Source: Lumbricus rubellus
Lineage: Eukaryota; Annelida; Clitellata; Crassiclitellata; Lumbricidae
Assembly (NCBI GenBank): GCA_945859605.1
Contig: OX243824.1
Coordinates: 27,396,640-27,460,639 of the forward strand
Direction: 5' to 3'
DNA length: 64,000 nt
The notes beneath the pieces were generated by a model that saw only the letters and a list, made by a program, of their open reading frames with translations, made no database searches and was not told the DNA's origin. Of this stretch, positions 11,924-22,000 are shown piece by piece; position 1 is the first letter of the stretch; the number at the start of each line of letters is the position of its first letter. The translations under genes and the position numbers were made by a program.

Positions 11924-12976
11924 TTCTTGTGCCACTCGCGCCACAGTTTTGCAAGTAGCTACGTATGCCTGGTTGCGTGTATGCGTGACTGTGTGTGTTA
12001 GAAACTTCGAGCAGGCGGTTATTGTGTAGGGCTCTTGAGAAAGTCCTTAAGAGCTATTTGCTCTGTCGTATGGTTTTAATTGTCATGGTCGTATGGTCTT
12101 ACATATTAAGTGCACTTTGAGCACTGGAACGAGTAAAGTGTCAAACACATAGGCTATTATATTCTCATACAACAGTTTCAGGTTTCTGAACTTTGCATAT
12201 CGACTGACAACCGTCAATTGGCAATTGTATCTGTCCAAAGATAGCCTACCTGAGGCTAGGCCAACATAATGATGAGGATTTATTAATAATTATTTTTAGT
12301 CTGATTCTTAATTACTAAATTATTAATTATCTCCATTTTACGTCCGGGCATATTTATTGTGCATTTGTTTATAAATAATGCATAGGCAAATCATGTGTAG
12401 AACCATAACATAACATTTAATTAGGCCTATAATAGTTCAACTTTATTATGACTATAATTCTTGTCTTTGAATACATTTTATGCATAAAGTCGTTTGTAAT
12501 TCAGCATGTGATCCGACACTTCCTATTACACTTTACTTACTAAAAAGAGAACCAATGCTCGAAATAACAGTGGGCTGATTTTCAAATCCATGTTTCGCTT
12601 TGTCGTTTCAAATATTGTAGAAAATAATCGATTACCTGAAGATGGACGTGGAAGGTTCTGAATGGCCGTCACTTGCTCAGATGTTGTCAGATGGATCTCT
12701 ATCAAATGTGAAGCAACTTGGGATAGAATTGCACATTGGTAGAACTGATACGAAAAGCTTAGTAGGCGTGTACAGGACTCTTAGGCTGCTAGAAGACCAG
12801 GGATTCCGCAGGTGGTACTTTAGTCTGAATCTGTATAACTTGAAGAGGACCAAGAACGGATTCAGAAGCTGCTGTTATGAGATGGCCTATATAAACACTA
12901 AATTTATAAAGTAGCATTTTGCATTTTTGACCTTGCTACTAATAGAACGCCTTTAATATCTGTCTAGGCTTATGAC

Positions 12977-13403
12977 CAGGGCTGTAATCAAGGGTATACG
13001 CGGTCGCGGGTATACGGCGTCTACTTATTAGTACCTCCGGGAAAAACCGCATCGCATACTCACCTCCAGAAACCAGGGTATACGTTTAGTTACGCAGGGA
13101 AATAGCAGAGTACACCGTACACGAGTATACGCGAGTAAACCAAGATGCACGCGGTTACTTACAGGTGTATTCGGGTTTAAATTGGAAGCGAACGACCAAA
13201 AAACAGTCGCTAGAATATTCGGACGGGAAATTTTTTACATTTTCTCAAGATTTTGTCCGGATGACTAAAAAAGGTGGTCAGACGCCTGGACGCTCCTTAA
13301 TTTTCCCGCGTGTGCTGGCGAAATAAGTGGCAGGACGGTGTTCATATTTAAAAATAAGTTCATGGACGCCGTCCACGACCGTCCAGCCACACTTTAAGCC
13401 CTG
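12977..13403. mobile_element. hAT-type MITE with GTATACGC-rich interior
   Basis: Ends CAGGGCTGTAA and (inverted) CAGGGCTTAAA. 427 bp, non-coding, several GTATACGC words in the first 170 bp. The flanking octamers do not match, so no target duplication survives. The left flank is the right border of duplication copy A and the right flank is a truncated LINE. Confidence 0.6.
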
Positions 13404-13742
13404 TATAATTATGCAGATGGCACGCAGGCATATCTGCACTGTCCTCCACTCGCACCCATTGAGACCGTTCGCACCATGCAACAAGCAATAGGGTCTCTCA
13501 CAGATTGGATGTTCTCAAAGCAACTTCACCTCAACGCCCTAAAAACCCCAGTTCATTTGGTTTTCACTAGGCAACAGCTGGCTAAGCTCGACCTGAGTGT
13601 TCTCTCTTCTCAATTCCCATCTATGACTTTTTCTTCGGTGGTGCGTGACCTTGGAGTGCTCCCGGACTCTGAACTCACGCTTGCATCTCATATAGATCAG
13701 GTGTGCCGCAGCTGCTGCTACCAACTGCGGCACATCAGGGTT
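13404..13742 (+). pseudogene. CR1-like LINE reverse transcriptase fragment
   Basis: The reading frame starts in the Y-A-D box (here Y-A-D-G-T-Q-A-Y) and continues through the thumb-like segment (T-D-W-M-F-S-K-Q-L-H-L-N, V-R-D-L-G-V-L, D-Q-V-C-R-S-C-C-Y-Q-L-R). It aligns in character with the LINE at 28853-30491. Only about 110 codons remain; the catalytic second Asp is replaced by Gly. Confidence 0.75.
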
Positions 13743-13747
13743 ATACG

Positions 13748-13890
13748 ATTACTTCGGGGAGAGGGAGGGGAAAAGGGAGGGGAAGGGGAGGGGGAGGGAA
13801 AGAGGGAGAGTAGGGGAATTTAGGTAGGGAGGGATGGTTGGACGCTCTTTTCAGCCACAGCAACGCGTGGCCGGGTACAGCTACTATACA
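13748..13890. repeat. GGGAGG-rich low-complexity block with conserved edge
   Basis: Inverted counterpart of 1198-1435, including the edge CAGCCACAGCAACG followed by CGTGGCCGGG. The next 325 bp (13891-14215) hold only a short TTACTATTG repeat near 14101 and no gene. Confidence 0.6.
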
Positions 13891-14218
13891 ATAAATATTG
13901 AGGTGCTTTGGTTTGCAGCATAATGAGTCATCAATCAGACCATTGTGGCAAAATAATCAACCTGCAAGGACTGTGTTCATTGTTCAATCCATGAGAAACT
14001 CAATTTCAGAGTCAATAATATTGTTGAAATCCTAAAACTTCATTGTACATAACAGTGCTCTCTATAGAATTTATAGGTTGAAACTGTCTGAAATAGTCTA
14101 CTATTGTTACTATTGTTACTATTGTTACCTATGGTTGACTCATCAGAATTTACAGGTAGGCCTATGTAACATTTCCTAAGGTTGTCTTCTGCTTGATTTC
14201 AATAGGGTATCTTTTACA

Positions 14219-14585
14219 AAAGTTCATGCATTTCCTTCAAAGGTCAGTATGCAGGCTGTAGTACAAATTCCATGTCGATATGAAAATCCAAAGCATGGTT
14301 TATCAGGAAAGGTGTCGCACAGAAATGAACATGAACTCCAAGACATTGCACCTGACGTCATGATTGCGTCATGGTCAAGGCATTGCCCGGCTGATCGTTT
14401 GTATTGCAAAATGGGATGAGACGGATATGATGGTAGTTTTGTTATGTTAATGTCAGCCTCGATACGAGTGAAAAATGCGTTAGCTGGACATCGTTGACTT
14501 TGTAATTCAAATCTGAGAGACCTTCGTATGAACCATTCGTATTCTGTGCATATCCGATTGCTCTTATTTCATATCTTTTGGGAAT
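14219..14585 (-). pseudogene. Broken tandem copy of the beta4-galactosyltransferase 3' end
   Basis: Aligns with 14959-15337 of the full gene and covers its last roughly 120 codons, including the Cys-rich extension (S-W-S-S-C, C-F-G-F-S-Y, H-G-I-C). A one-base deletion near 14480 breaks the frame relative to the parent, and a 9-base deletion lies near the 3' end. The catalytic domain is absent, so this is a partial duplicate and not a second enzyme. Confidence 0.85.
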
Positions 14586-14936
14586 TCGTGTGTTTTATGT
14601 TTAGTCGAGTGTTTGCTGCTTAATATTGTCAACATGCAATAACTTAATTTGAATGTATTTAAAATACTATTACAACTGTCCTGTAACATTTCGAAAAATT
14701 GATTATGTTAAATTTCGTTTTTAGACATTTTCTAATTCTAAAGCTCGTTGGGGAACATCTTCGAGAACGAATTTGATATAAATAGACCATTTTGCATTAT
14801 CACTCTAACAACTCCACAACAGTGTCAAAAAGTTAGTCTTGGTCTATATTTCTTTGTTCCGAGAAGTTCAAATCAAACGAACATGAGATTACATAAATTA
14901 CATGGTTTTAAAATATTCCTGTGATTGTCCTGTTCC

Positions 14937-16319
14937 TCATTTAAATTTGGTCTCAATTACAAAAGTCCATGCATTTTCCTTCAACGTCAGTATGCAGGCT
15001 GTTCGAATGATAGTACAAATTCCATGTCGATATGAAAATCCAAAGCATGGTTTATCAGGAAAGGTATCGCACACAAAGCGACATGAACTCCAAGACATTG
15101 CACCTGACGTCATGATGGCGTCATGGTCAAGGCATTGTCCGGCTGATCGTTTATATTGCGAAATGGGATGAGAAGGATACGATGGTAGTTTTGTTATGTT
15201 AATGTCAGCCTCGATGCGAGTGAAAAGAGCATTCAGCTGGATATCATTAACTTCGTAATTCAAATCCGAGAGACCTTCATATGAACCATTCGCATTCTCT
15301 GCATATCCGATTGCTATTATTTCATATCTTTTGGGGTTTTTCTGATTCGTTGAGTCTCTTCCATGAGGAATTGTACTGTAGCGAGATATTGCCGCTGGTG
15401 GCCTGTATATACTCGAAACCTGACCCACGCGAGACCACATGTCGTCGTCCTCTCCTCCCCATCCAAAATACTTCAACGGATATCCATTTATCTTCTGAAA
15501 CATTTCTGGCTTAATCGATACAACTCCGCCAAAAGTTGGCCACAGGTGATATTTGAATCTGTCGACCGATTGAGCAAAGTGGCGTGGCTGTTGCCCACAG
15601 GTCATCAGACACCGATCATCTTCAAGGATCATGTCGACGTCATGGAAGATGACACAGTCAAAGGAGAACCTCTTGGCAGCCTCGATGAATCCGATGTTCA
15701 TAGTGGCGGCTTTGTTGAAGATCGCTGGAAATCGTTGGTCTACGACAAACACTCGGAAGTGAAGAAGCTGTCGTATGAGAATGGGAATCAGGTGACGAAG
15801 TAGGATTCGTAAGTGGTGTTCGCGGTCACGGCATGGTATCACAATCGCTAGACGGGTGTGAGAAACACAATCCTGGGGTTTCCACTCTCCACCTACAAGA
15901 ACATCGTTTCCAACGGTCTCGACGATATGATCCCAATCTGAATCGTCCATCATGTTAACGAAAACCCTTCCTTGGAGACCGGGTGGAATGCAAGGACACC
16001 AATTGACTTCAGTGACGTTTTCAGTCATGTTAACCATCTTCTGCTCACACAAACGACGTTCTTCGGAATGATATCGCTGAATGGACGCCAAGTCTTTTGG
16101 ATCAACGGGTGACGGACTTACGAGAACCGACTTAGAAGTCGATTTGGCTGCATGATGAAGGACTTTGACTTGACTGTAGTTCACTCTCGTCCTATGAACT
16201 GGCAATTGTCTGTTTACATCTTTTTGCCAGATGGTGAAGCAAACTATCATCGTCATGCCAACAAGAGTTACACAGACGTAGGACTTAAAAACGCGACTCG
16301 AATGCGTGTAACGTGTCAT
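14937..16319 (-). CDS. B4GALT-like: Beta-1,4-galactosyltransferase-like protein with Cys-rich C-terminal extension
   Basis: Golgi type II enzyme of the GT7 family, expected to transfer galactose from UDP-Gal in beta-1,4 linkage to a GlcNAc- or Xyl/Glc-type acceptor. The whole 460-residue protein is one open exon; I chose the ATG at 16317-16319 because the upstream extension begins with TTG. Residues 1-14 form a short tail and 15-31 a membrane anchor. The catalytic domain shows the opening VIPCRDREHHL (160-170), FNKAATMNIGF (201-211), the metal-binding D-V-D in FHDVDM (225-230), FGGVVSIK (263-270) and GWGGEDDD (286-293), all in family order. Residues 388-460 are extra: six Cys (396, 413, 417, 425, 435, 442) with SW..C...C and CFGFSY, reminiscent of an apple/PAN-like fold, which I do not know from standard members. 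It is intact; the acceptor cannot be told from sequence. Confidence 0.9.
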   Translation of the reverse strand: MTRYTHSSRVFKSYVCVTLVGMTMIVCFTIWQKDVNRQLPVHRTRVNYSQVKVLHHAAKSTSKSVLVSPSPVDPKDLASIQRYHSEERRLCEQKMVNMTENVTEVNWCPCIPPGLQGRVFVNMMDDSDWDHIVETVGNDVLVGGEWKPQDCVSHTRLAIVIPCRDREHHLRILLRHLIPILIRQLLHFRVFVVDQRFPAIFNKAATMNIGFIEAAKRFSFDCVIFHDVDMILEDDRCLMTCGQQPRHFAQSVDRFKYHLWPTFGGVVSIKPEMFQKINGYPLKYFGWGGEDDDMWSRVGQVSSIYRPPAAISRYSTIPHGRDSTNQKNPKRYEIIAIGYAENANGSYEGLSDLNYEVNDIQLNALFTRIEADINITKLPSYPSHPISQYKRSAGQCLDHDAIMTSGAMSWSSCRFVCDTFPDKPCFGFSYRHGICTIIRTACILTLKENAWTFVIETKFK

Positions 16320-16331
16320 TCTTGATCCCAA

Positions 16332-17240
16332 AGCTCTGTCTATCTGTCTCTAAAAAACTGAAAATATCATTCACAAATTACGAAAACATCAAGACCAGTT
16401 AAAAGTGCTTCATTGCATGCATAATTTTTATATACATGTAAAAACGATAATACATAATTATCTCAAAATCAGCCGTGCCAAACAAACAAATTTAGAGATA
16501 GCAAGCTAAACGGTTAGTTTACGTTGCCAGATTATATAACAAGAAAATATATGTAGCCTACTTTTACTTCAAGAAATTTCTTCCATTACAGAGTTTCAGC
16601 CAGGCATGGTATCTGAATCGTCCATCATGTTTACGAAAACCCTGTTTCGGGGGAAACTTTTTATCAGGTGTTTATTTCGTGACACCGGCATACAAATATC
16701 GGCAACGGTGCGCCCTTTAAATGAGGGAGCTAGCGGCGAGGCGTCGTGGGATAAGTGCGCCAAATGTCGCATACTTATTTTTAGATTCGATACACAAGCA
16801 ACCTATTTTATTAAGATATGCAATGTATGCTCAGCAATTATTTTTGGCTATTATCTGGTCTTAAGTTAAGTTAACATGAACAATATTATTATTTTCAGAA
16901 TAGACGCTCAATTAAAAAATTCTACAAACATAGGCTACATGCATGCATAGGCCTACATACGTACATACATGCATATAATTATCACCAGTCCTGGTGCCGT
17001 CAGTTCTGGCGACAGTCACGATGTATCCTCTCCAGTGTTTCCTCTCTCTTATCGCCTCTCTTAGCGCCTCCAAGCTCATACCGGACTTTTCGTGTATTTC
17101 ATCCATCCGTCCATACATGCATATAAGCCATATATACAATTATACATACATGCATACATACATACTGTGTTTGCGTAGAAATGTTTGTCTGCCACAAATT
17201 GGGAGTTACCTGAATGTTAAGAAAGTCATGTAAATCTTGT
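16332..17240. other. Upstream region of the galactosyltransferase, nothing firm
   Basis: AT-rich with scattered CATA repeats (16940-17170). A short stretch at 16605-16645 resembles the reverse of part of the galactosyltransferase coding region (TCCATCATGTTTACGAAAACCCT, compare 15946-15970) and may be a fragment copy. No exon was recognised. Confidence 0.4.
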
Positions 17241-17349
17241 CAAGAGATGAGGGTGCTTGCATTTTTTAAATTTTCTCTTCTCAAAGCACACTGATCAGAA
17301 CTTTATCAGAATTCACCACCCTTATGGACTTAGATTCTTAACGGATCAA

Positions 17350-17535
17350 AATAGAAGATCCAAACAAGCAGCGATCTGTACCCCGGAGGCAAGACGGAGT
17401 AGAGGGATACCAAGGAAGAACTGGATGGATACTGTGCGAGAGGATCTGTGATGTATCGAGATGACGTGGAAAGATGCTGTTGAGGTTGTGGTAAACAGAG
17501 TGCGTTGCCCGATGTGCAGATCTGCATGGGTAGGA
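17350..17535 (+). pseudogene. Non-LTR retrotransposon C-terminal fragment
   Basis: Reading with one stop gives R-R-S-R-G-I-P-R-K-N-W-M-D-T-V-R-E-D-L, then E-M-T-W-K-D-A-V-E-V-V-V-N-R-V and C-P-M-C-R-S-A-W. A basic G-x-P-x-K-x-W-x-D segment, an acidic E-D-L and a later 'D/N-R' block are typical of LINE ORF2 C-termini. No other part of the element is present. The following 340 bp to 17875 show nothing else. Confidence 0.6.
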
Positions 17536-17875
17536 CTAAAGTCTAAGCTAAGGTGGTGGGTCTTAATGAGAACTTTATTATGGGGTACGTCCTAACGGGG
17601 GGGGGGGAGGGTTGAACTCCAACAACAACCCTGGGCAAATCGCAACCAGGCGATGCTTTAGTTTTGAGTGGAATGCCCAGGGTGAAAGAAAAAACCAGAT
17701 AGTTCAAGAGATGATGCAGTGTGGTTTAGGTTAAGAACTTGAAGAGTTGAGATGGGTCACGGGTGTGAACTGTTGTAGTAGGAGAATCATAGAAAAGTAA
17801 GAGGGTGGTCTGGGGGTCTGACGTTGATTTATATAGCTTGGGTGGACAATGAAAACACTGTGGGGTTCCAAGAAA

Positions 17876-18319
17876 GGGGCCGTCCATAAAGTACGTCACG
17901 CTATTTTTGACCATTTTGACCCCCCCTGTCACAAACTGTCACAAATCCCGGACCCCCCCCCCCCCAAAGTACGTCACACTTTTGAAATTTTTTCAACATT
18001 AACACCGAAAGCCTATACATTATTAGGGCCTAAAACAAGACTTCGCAGCTGCATTACTAGCGCTCCTAGCGAGAGGAATCGTGAACAACACATTCAGGGA
18101 TACGCATTTCATGCTATTTTGACATAAAACTAATTCAAATGTTTCAAAAATGTGTAAATGTTTTTTAAAGCTATTAAAATCTAAAAAAATATAAAAAAGA
18201 ATTAGAAATAAATAAATAAATAAATGTGTGACGTCACACATGGCCTGATCCCCCTGTCACAAACTGTCACACTTTCTTAACCCCCCCCCTCGAGCGCGAC
18301 ATACTTTATGGACGGCCCC
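17876..18319. mobile_element. MITE with GGGGCCGTCCATAAAGTA termini
   Basis: The left end GGGGCCGTCCATAAAGTACG and the right end, in inverted orientation GGGGCCGTCCATAAAGTATG, form strong terminal repeats. Inside, CTGTCACAAACTGTCACA followed by C-runs occurs on both sides. 444 bp, no coding capacity. An AAA is shared by the immediate flanks, but the target duplication is not certain. Short elements with this kind of end are common in invertebrate genomes. Confidence 0.85.
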
Positions 18320-19590
18320 AAAGGCCAGGGATTAAACCCACACAAGTTACAGAGGTAGTAACAGTTACTGTAGTGTTTCGTCAGTTGCAAGATGTATGAC
18401 CTAGGCCTACTGCAGTTAATTATTATATAGGTTTCTGAGATAATGGTAAAAAGGTGTTTAAAATGAACGACATAATTTAGTTTGTTAGTGTTGTCATAAC
18501 CTTAATCCAGACACAAACAATCAGACGAATACCAACAGTCGCACACAGGCAAAACTAATGATTATATCATTATAAGGTGCCCGTAACATAGGACGCACTT
18601 AATTTATGAACAATACAATTTTAAATGGGCAATATCAATATTATTAGTTCTGTTTACCAACACGGATTTGCCATTCTAAAAATAGCATATGCTACGCTCT
18701 GCAAAGGTACTTAACACCGCTTCGTTCCTTAGAATCACATTTTCTAATAAATTTACTTACGTAATGCATATTCGTAATGTTACTATCCCACAATCACACT
18801 TACAGGAGTGAACTACAAAGGTTTTTGCACACCGAGTTGTTATGCTGAATAAACGGGATATTATTATTGTTAACAAGGTTGATCAAGCCACCCGGATCGT
18901 ATTTGTCAACGGATTAGATTTCGCACGTAAGTCGTGCGAAATCGCATCCTAGCAACGAAGTGAGCGTGGCCGGATCGCTTCTGTTGCCCGGATAGTATTT
19001 CGCACTACACCGGTTCTGTTCCATCCTAGCGTACGGTCGGACTATCAGGAAAGAACGCAAACGTGGCAAAGCAATTCCCTTAGGCCTACCTGGAGTTCTT
19101 TTTACCTTCGATGCCGCCATAATTCAACTCGAATTACAAAATCCACAAATATCTAAACGATAAGCGCACTGTTTCGAAAGTCAAAACGAATAGCCTAGGC
19201 CTAGGTAGCATTATAGGCTCCATAGCATTGTTGCCAGGAAATTCGAAGTAGGCTAAATAAGAAAAAAATTATACTTTGCACTGACGCAACAGTTTTTTTC
19301 GCGAAATTATGCAAGAAATGAAAAACGCAACGAAAAGAAATAAACGAATCAACGTGACATCGGCGGCGCGCCGCCAAATTTTCGACGGCGGCGCGCCAAC
19401 TAAAAAAAATCGGCGGCAGTGCGGCCGACGCAGTGCTGTGCCTTAGACGTTAGTCCTTCATGTGCAGGACTGCACATGGGCAATGCAGCTTCTCTATTTT
19501 CCTCTGTCCATCGATATCTCTACAGTGTTCTCTCACATCTTACTGTGGCACTGAAAAAAACTCTTACAATATAAAAATAATTATAAAGTG
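18320..19590. other. Intergenic, locally CpG-rich
   Basis: Mostly unrecognised. The part 18890-19130 is richer in CG, and on the minus strand an ATGGCGGC start at 19120 opens a 68-codon basic ORF (to 18914) with K-R-T-P-G-R-P-K-G near its start. This is compatible with a CpG-associated first exon but is not supported by a partner exon. At 19358-19412 the palindrome GGCGGCGCGCCGCC is followed by a second GGCGGCGCGCC. Confidence 0.3.
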
Positions 19591-20763
19591 TACCGGGTGG
19601 GCCAAAAAATACCCCCCTAGGTTTTTTGCCAATATCTTGACCAGGATTAAGAATTTGGAAATGAAATTTTGCAGTCTTAAAGGCAATTCATATTTAAACA
19701 CGATGGCCAGATTTCATCTAAATATTTCACACAAAACAAAAGTTAGATCACTTTTAGTGAGGCCACCCCTCGTTTTTTGACGATTCAAAAACGAAACAGA
19801 AAAAATTAGTTTTTTTGCCAATATCTTAGCCAGAAGTAAGAATTTCGATATGAAATTTTACAGGCTTAGAGGCAATTCATATTTACACATTAAGGCCGGA
19901 TTTCATAAAAAAAAATGTCAGACATAACACAAGTTATACCACTTTTAGCGAGACCACCACCGTTTTTGACGTTTCAAAAACGAAACGCAGCAAAAAGTAG
20001 CAAAAACACGATTTTATTAAGTCTCGTCTCAAATAACTGTTGTCAAATGAACTTGGTAGTGCTTCACAGCTTGTGTTGAATGTGCCCACCACCAGTGCCA
20101 AAACTTCTTTTGAGTCTCTTTGCAAAGTTCTTGATAGACCAGTCTGTTGATTAATCTGACAGATTCCTTATAATTTACCAATTTGATGTCATCTTGCTAA
20201 GTGACTTCTCAGTAACTTGCAGCTACGCTGGTACCCTGTATATTTTTTAAATAGTAATAATAATGATCACCTGGCAATATGAAGGCTATTTGATTACAAT
20301 TATTTGAGAGGAGACTTAATAAAATCGTGTTTTTGCAACTTTTTGCTGCGCTACGTCTTTGAAACGTCAAAAAAATGGGGGTGGCCTCATTAAAAGTGAT
20401 ATAACCTTTGTTTTGTTTGAAATATTTTGATGAAATTTGGCCATCATGTGTGGATATGAATTGTATTTAATCGCGAAAAATTTCATTTCGATATTCTTAT
20501 TTCTGGCCAGGATATTGGCCCGAATAATTGAGTTGATTTTCTGTTACTTTTTGTTGCGTCGGATTTTTGAATCGTCAAAAAACGGTGGGTGACTTCACTA
20601 AAAGTGGTATAACTTTTGTTCTGTTTAAAATATTTTAATGAAATCTGGCCATCTGGTGTAAATATGATTTGTCTTTAAGACTGTAGAATTTCATTTCGAA
20701 ATTCTTACTTTTGGTGAAGATATTGGCAAAAATCTTAAGGGGGTCTTTTTTGCCCACCCTGTA
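19591..20763. mobile_element. Mariner-like non-autonomous element with tandem repeats in both arms
   Basis: TA at 19591-19592 and 20762-20763 flanks inverted ends (CCGGGTGGGCCAAAAAA and, inverted, CAGGGTGGGCAAAAAAGAC). The left arm holds two direct copies of a roughly 200-bp unit (from about 19618 and 19810), recognisable by TTGCCAATATCTTG, AAGAATTT and CACTTTTAG. The right arm holds two more in reverse (from about 20330 to 20750). No transposase. A TA target points to the Tc1/mariner group. Confidence 0.7.
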
Positions 20764-21213
20764 GAGTATGGTGGCTCTCAAAATTTTTTTTCGAATTCAG
20801 CTGATGGTAAACTTTCATTTTGTTAAATTGCCTTTGTAGTGAATAAGTGTAAAATTTCAGCCCGATTGAGTGGTAGTTCTATGCTCCTGGCTTTTCACCA
20901 TTCATGGCAATGGCGAAAAATAAGCAAATCATAGCATTTGAAGTATAATGGACAAGAACTCTTTTATAATTTAGATCAAAGAAATAAACTGACCATCGTA
21001 GACTGTAAAAGATTGAGTGTCATATACATGTAGATCTACTGAATACCGATATAAAGTTAATAATTTTGTCTTAAAATAATTTTTAAAAGTATACCGGTAG
21101 CTATGCCAGCCATAATTATGCTGAACATGTTCTGCATGCGCAACAGTTTTAGGGGGTTTCCGATTTTTGGAGCTTCAGCAGTTTGCCTAAACACATAAGC
21201 TTACTTGTTTTCG
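20764..21213. other. Intergenic, nothing recognised
   Basis: AT-rich, no ORF or repeat that I recognise. Confidence 0.4.
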
Positions 21214-21441
21214 TCATGGAACTGATACAACCTGCGTTAGGTATTTCTCCCATTCATTTTTAGTGATGGATGATTTGAATTCTTGAATGAGTTTAACACC
21301 CCTCTCGGCAATGCCGTTTACAACCATGAGACTCTCTGTGCACTGTTTTGTCTTCTGAAAGTCATGATTTTGTTTCGATTGTTCAGTATCAATCTCAGTT
21401 TGGGACTTACGTTGCAGTTCTACTATCTGTAAGAAGTTCAA
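21214..21441 (-). pseudogene. C-terminal fragment of a transposon-borne protein family
   Basis: Reads V-V-N-G-I-A-E-R-G-V-K-L-I-Q-E-F ... L-T-Q-V-V in one 75-codon frame that follows an acceptor-like CTTCTTACAG. I recall this A-E-R-G-V-x-L-I-Q block from the C-terminus of an uncharacterised, repeat-encoded family in cnidarians and arthropods. The remnant at 32950-33720 looks like an upstream part of the same family. Assignment from memory; needs a search. Confidence 0.4.
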
Positions 21442-22000
21442 AGTTTTGACCGTCCCAAAATCTTCAACCTGTAATTTAATACGCTGCTCACCTGCACTTG
21501 AATGTGTGTTTCACATGCTCGTTTCGTTCTTGAAATTGATATGCCTTGAAGTCTTTGATGATCAGTCAGGGTGGCTTGGACTATGTGGATGGCGATAGCT
21601 TAATTGATTATACGTTTCATGCTTTTCTACCTAAAAATTAGATTTATATAACTATCCTCTCATGCTCATTCGTTAGTCTCGTCAATGGGTAAGGCCACAA
21701 GCTATTATACTTATAGTGTCCAGGGACCCTAGCTAAGTTGCTACGCAGCTGAATGTCCTGATATTGCACTCACAAAACCTATCGATCCTCAAGCGTCTTG
21801 CTATAACTATTCACTATATTATAAGTCTTATAGCCTAATTATAATATTACGATCCAACGAACATTCAGGAAAAAACACAATTGGTGCCACAAAACGACGT
21901 GGAATCGTAGATTTCAATAGGTGGAATTTAGCACTTTTGAATCTTTAGAAACTAGACAGTATATACTTTATATTCAGTGTAAACATTTCCATTCAGTAGA
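21442..22000. other. Intergenic, nothing recognised
   Basis: AT-rich sequence between the fragment above and the LINE poly-A end. Confidence 0.4.

Larger units (their letters stand above)
7443..12914 (+). pseudogene. METTL24-like methyltransferase gene, copy A, 5'-truncated and frameshifted
   Basis: Five exons match exons 2-6 of the copy B gene: 7443-7567, 8191-8319, 9222-9296, 10510-10655 and 12621-12914, with the same splice sites, including the GC donor at 8320. There is no equivalent of exon 1, because the duplication starts in the intron-1 microsatellite. Exon 5 is 146 nt instead of 139: a 7-nt insertion (ATTCATC, about 10628-10634) shifts the frame, and either possible donor then gives a stop at once in the next exon. 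The other exons read open, including the conserved CLVYSFG / [10 protein letters not shown] segment and the last exon with [10 protein letters not shown] infer a pseudogene by partial duplication; it could still be transcribed from an unrelated upstream promoter. Confidence 0.85.

Noticed and set aside
15363..15803. 146-codon plus-strand ORF opposite the galactosyltransferase
   Set aside because: Shadow of the real minus-strand coding frame, which carries all family motifs.
16319..16331. Start of the galactosyltransferase at 16331
   Set aside because: The codon there is TTG; the first ATG in frame is at 16317-16319 and leaves a normal short cytoplasmic tail.
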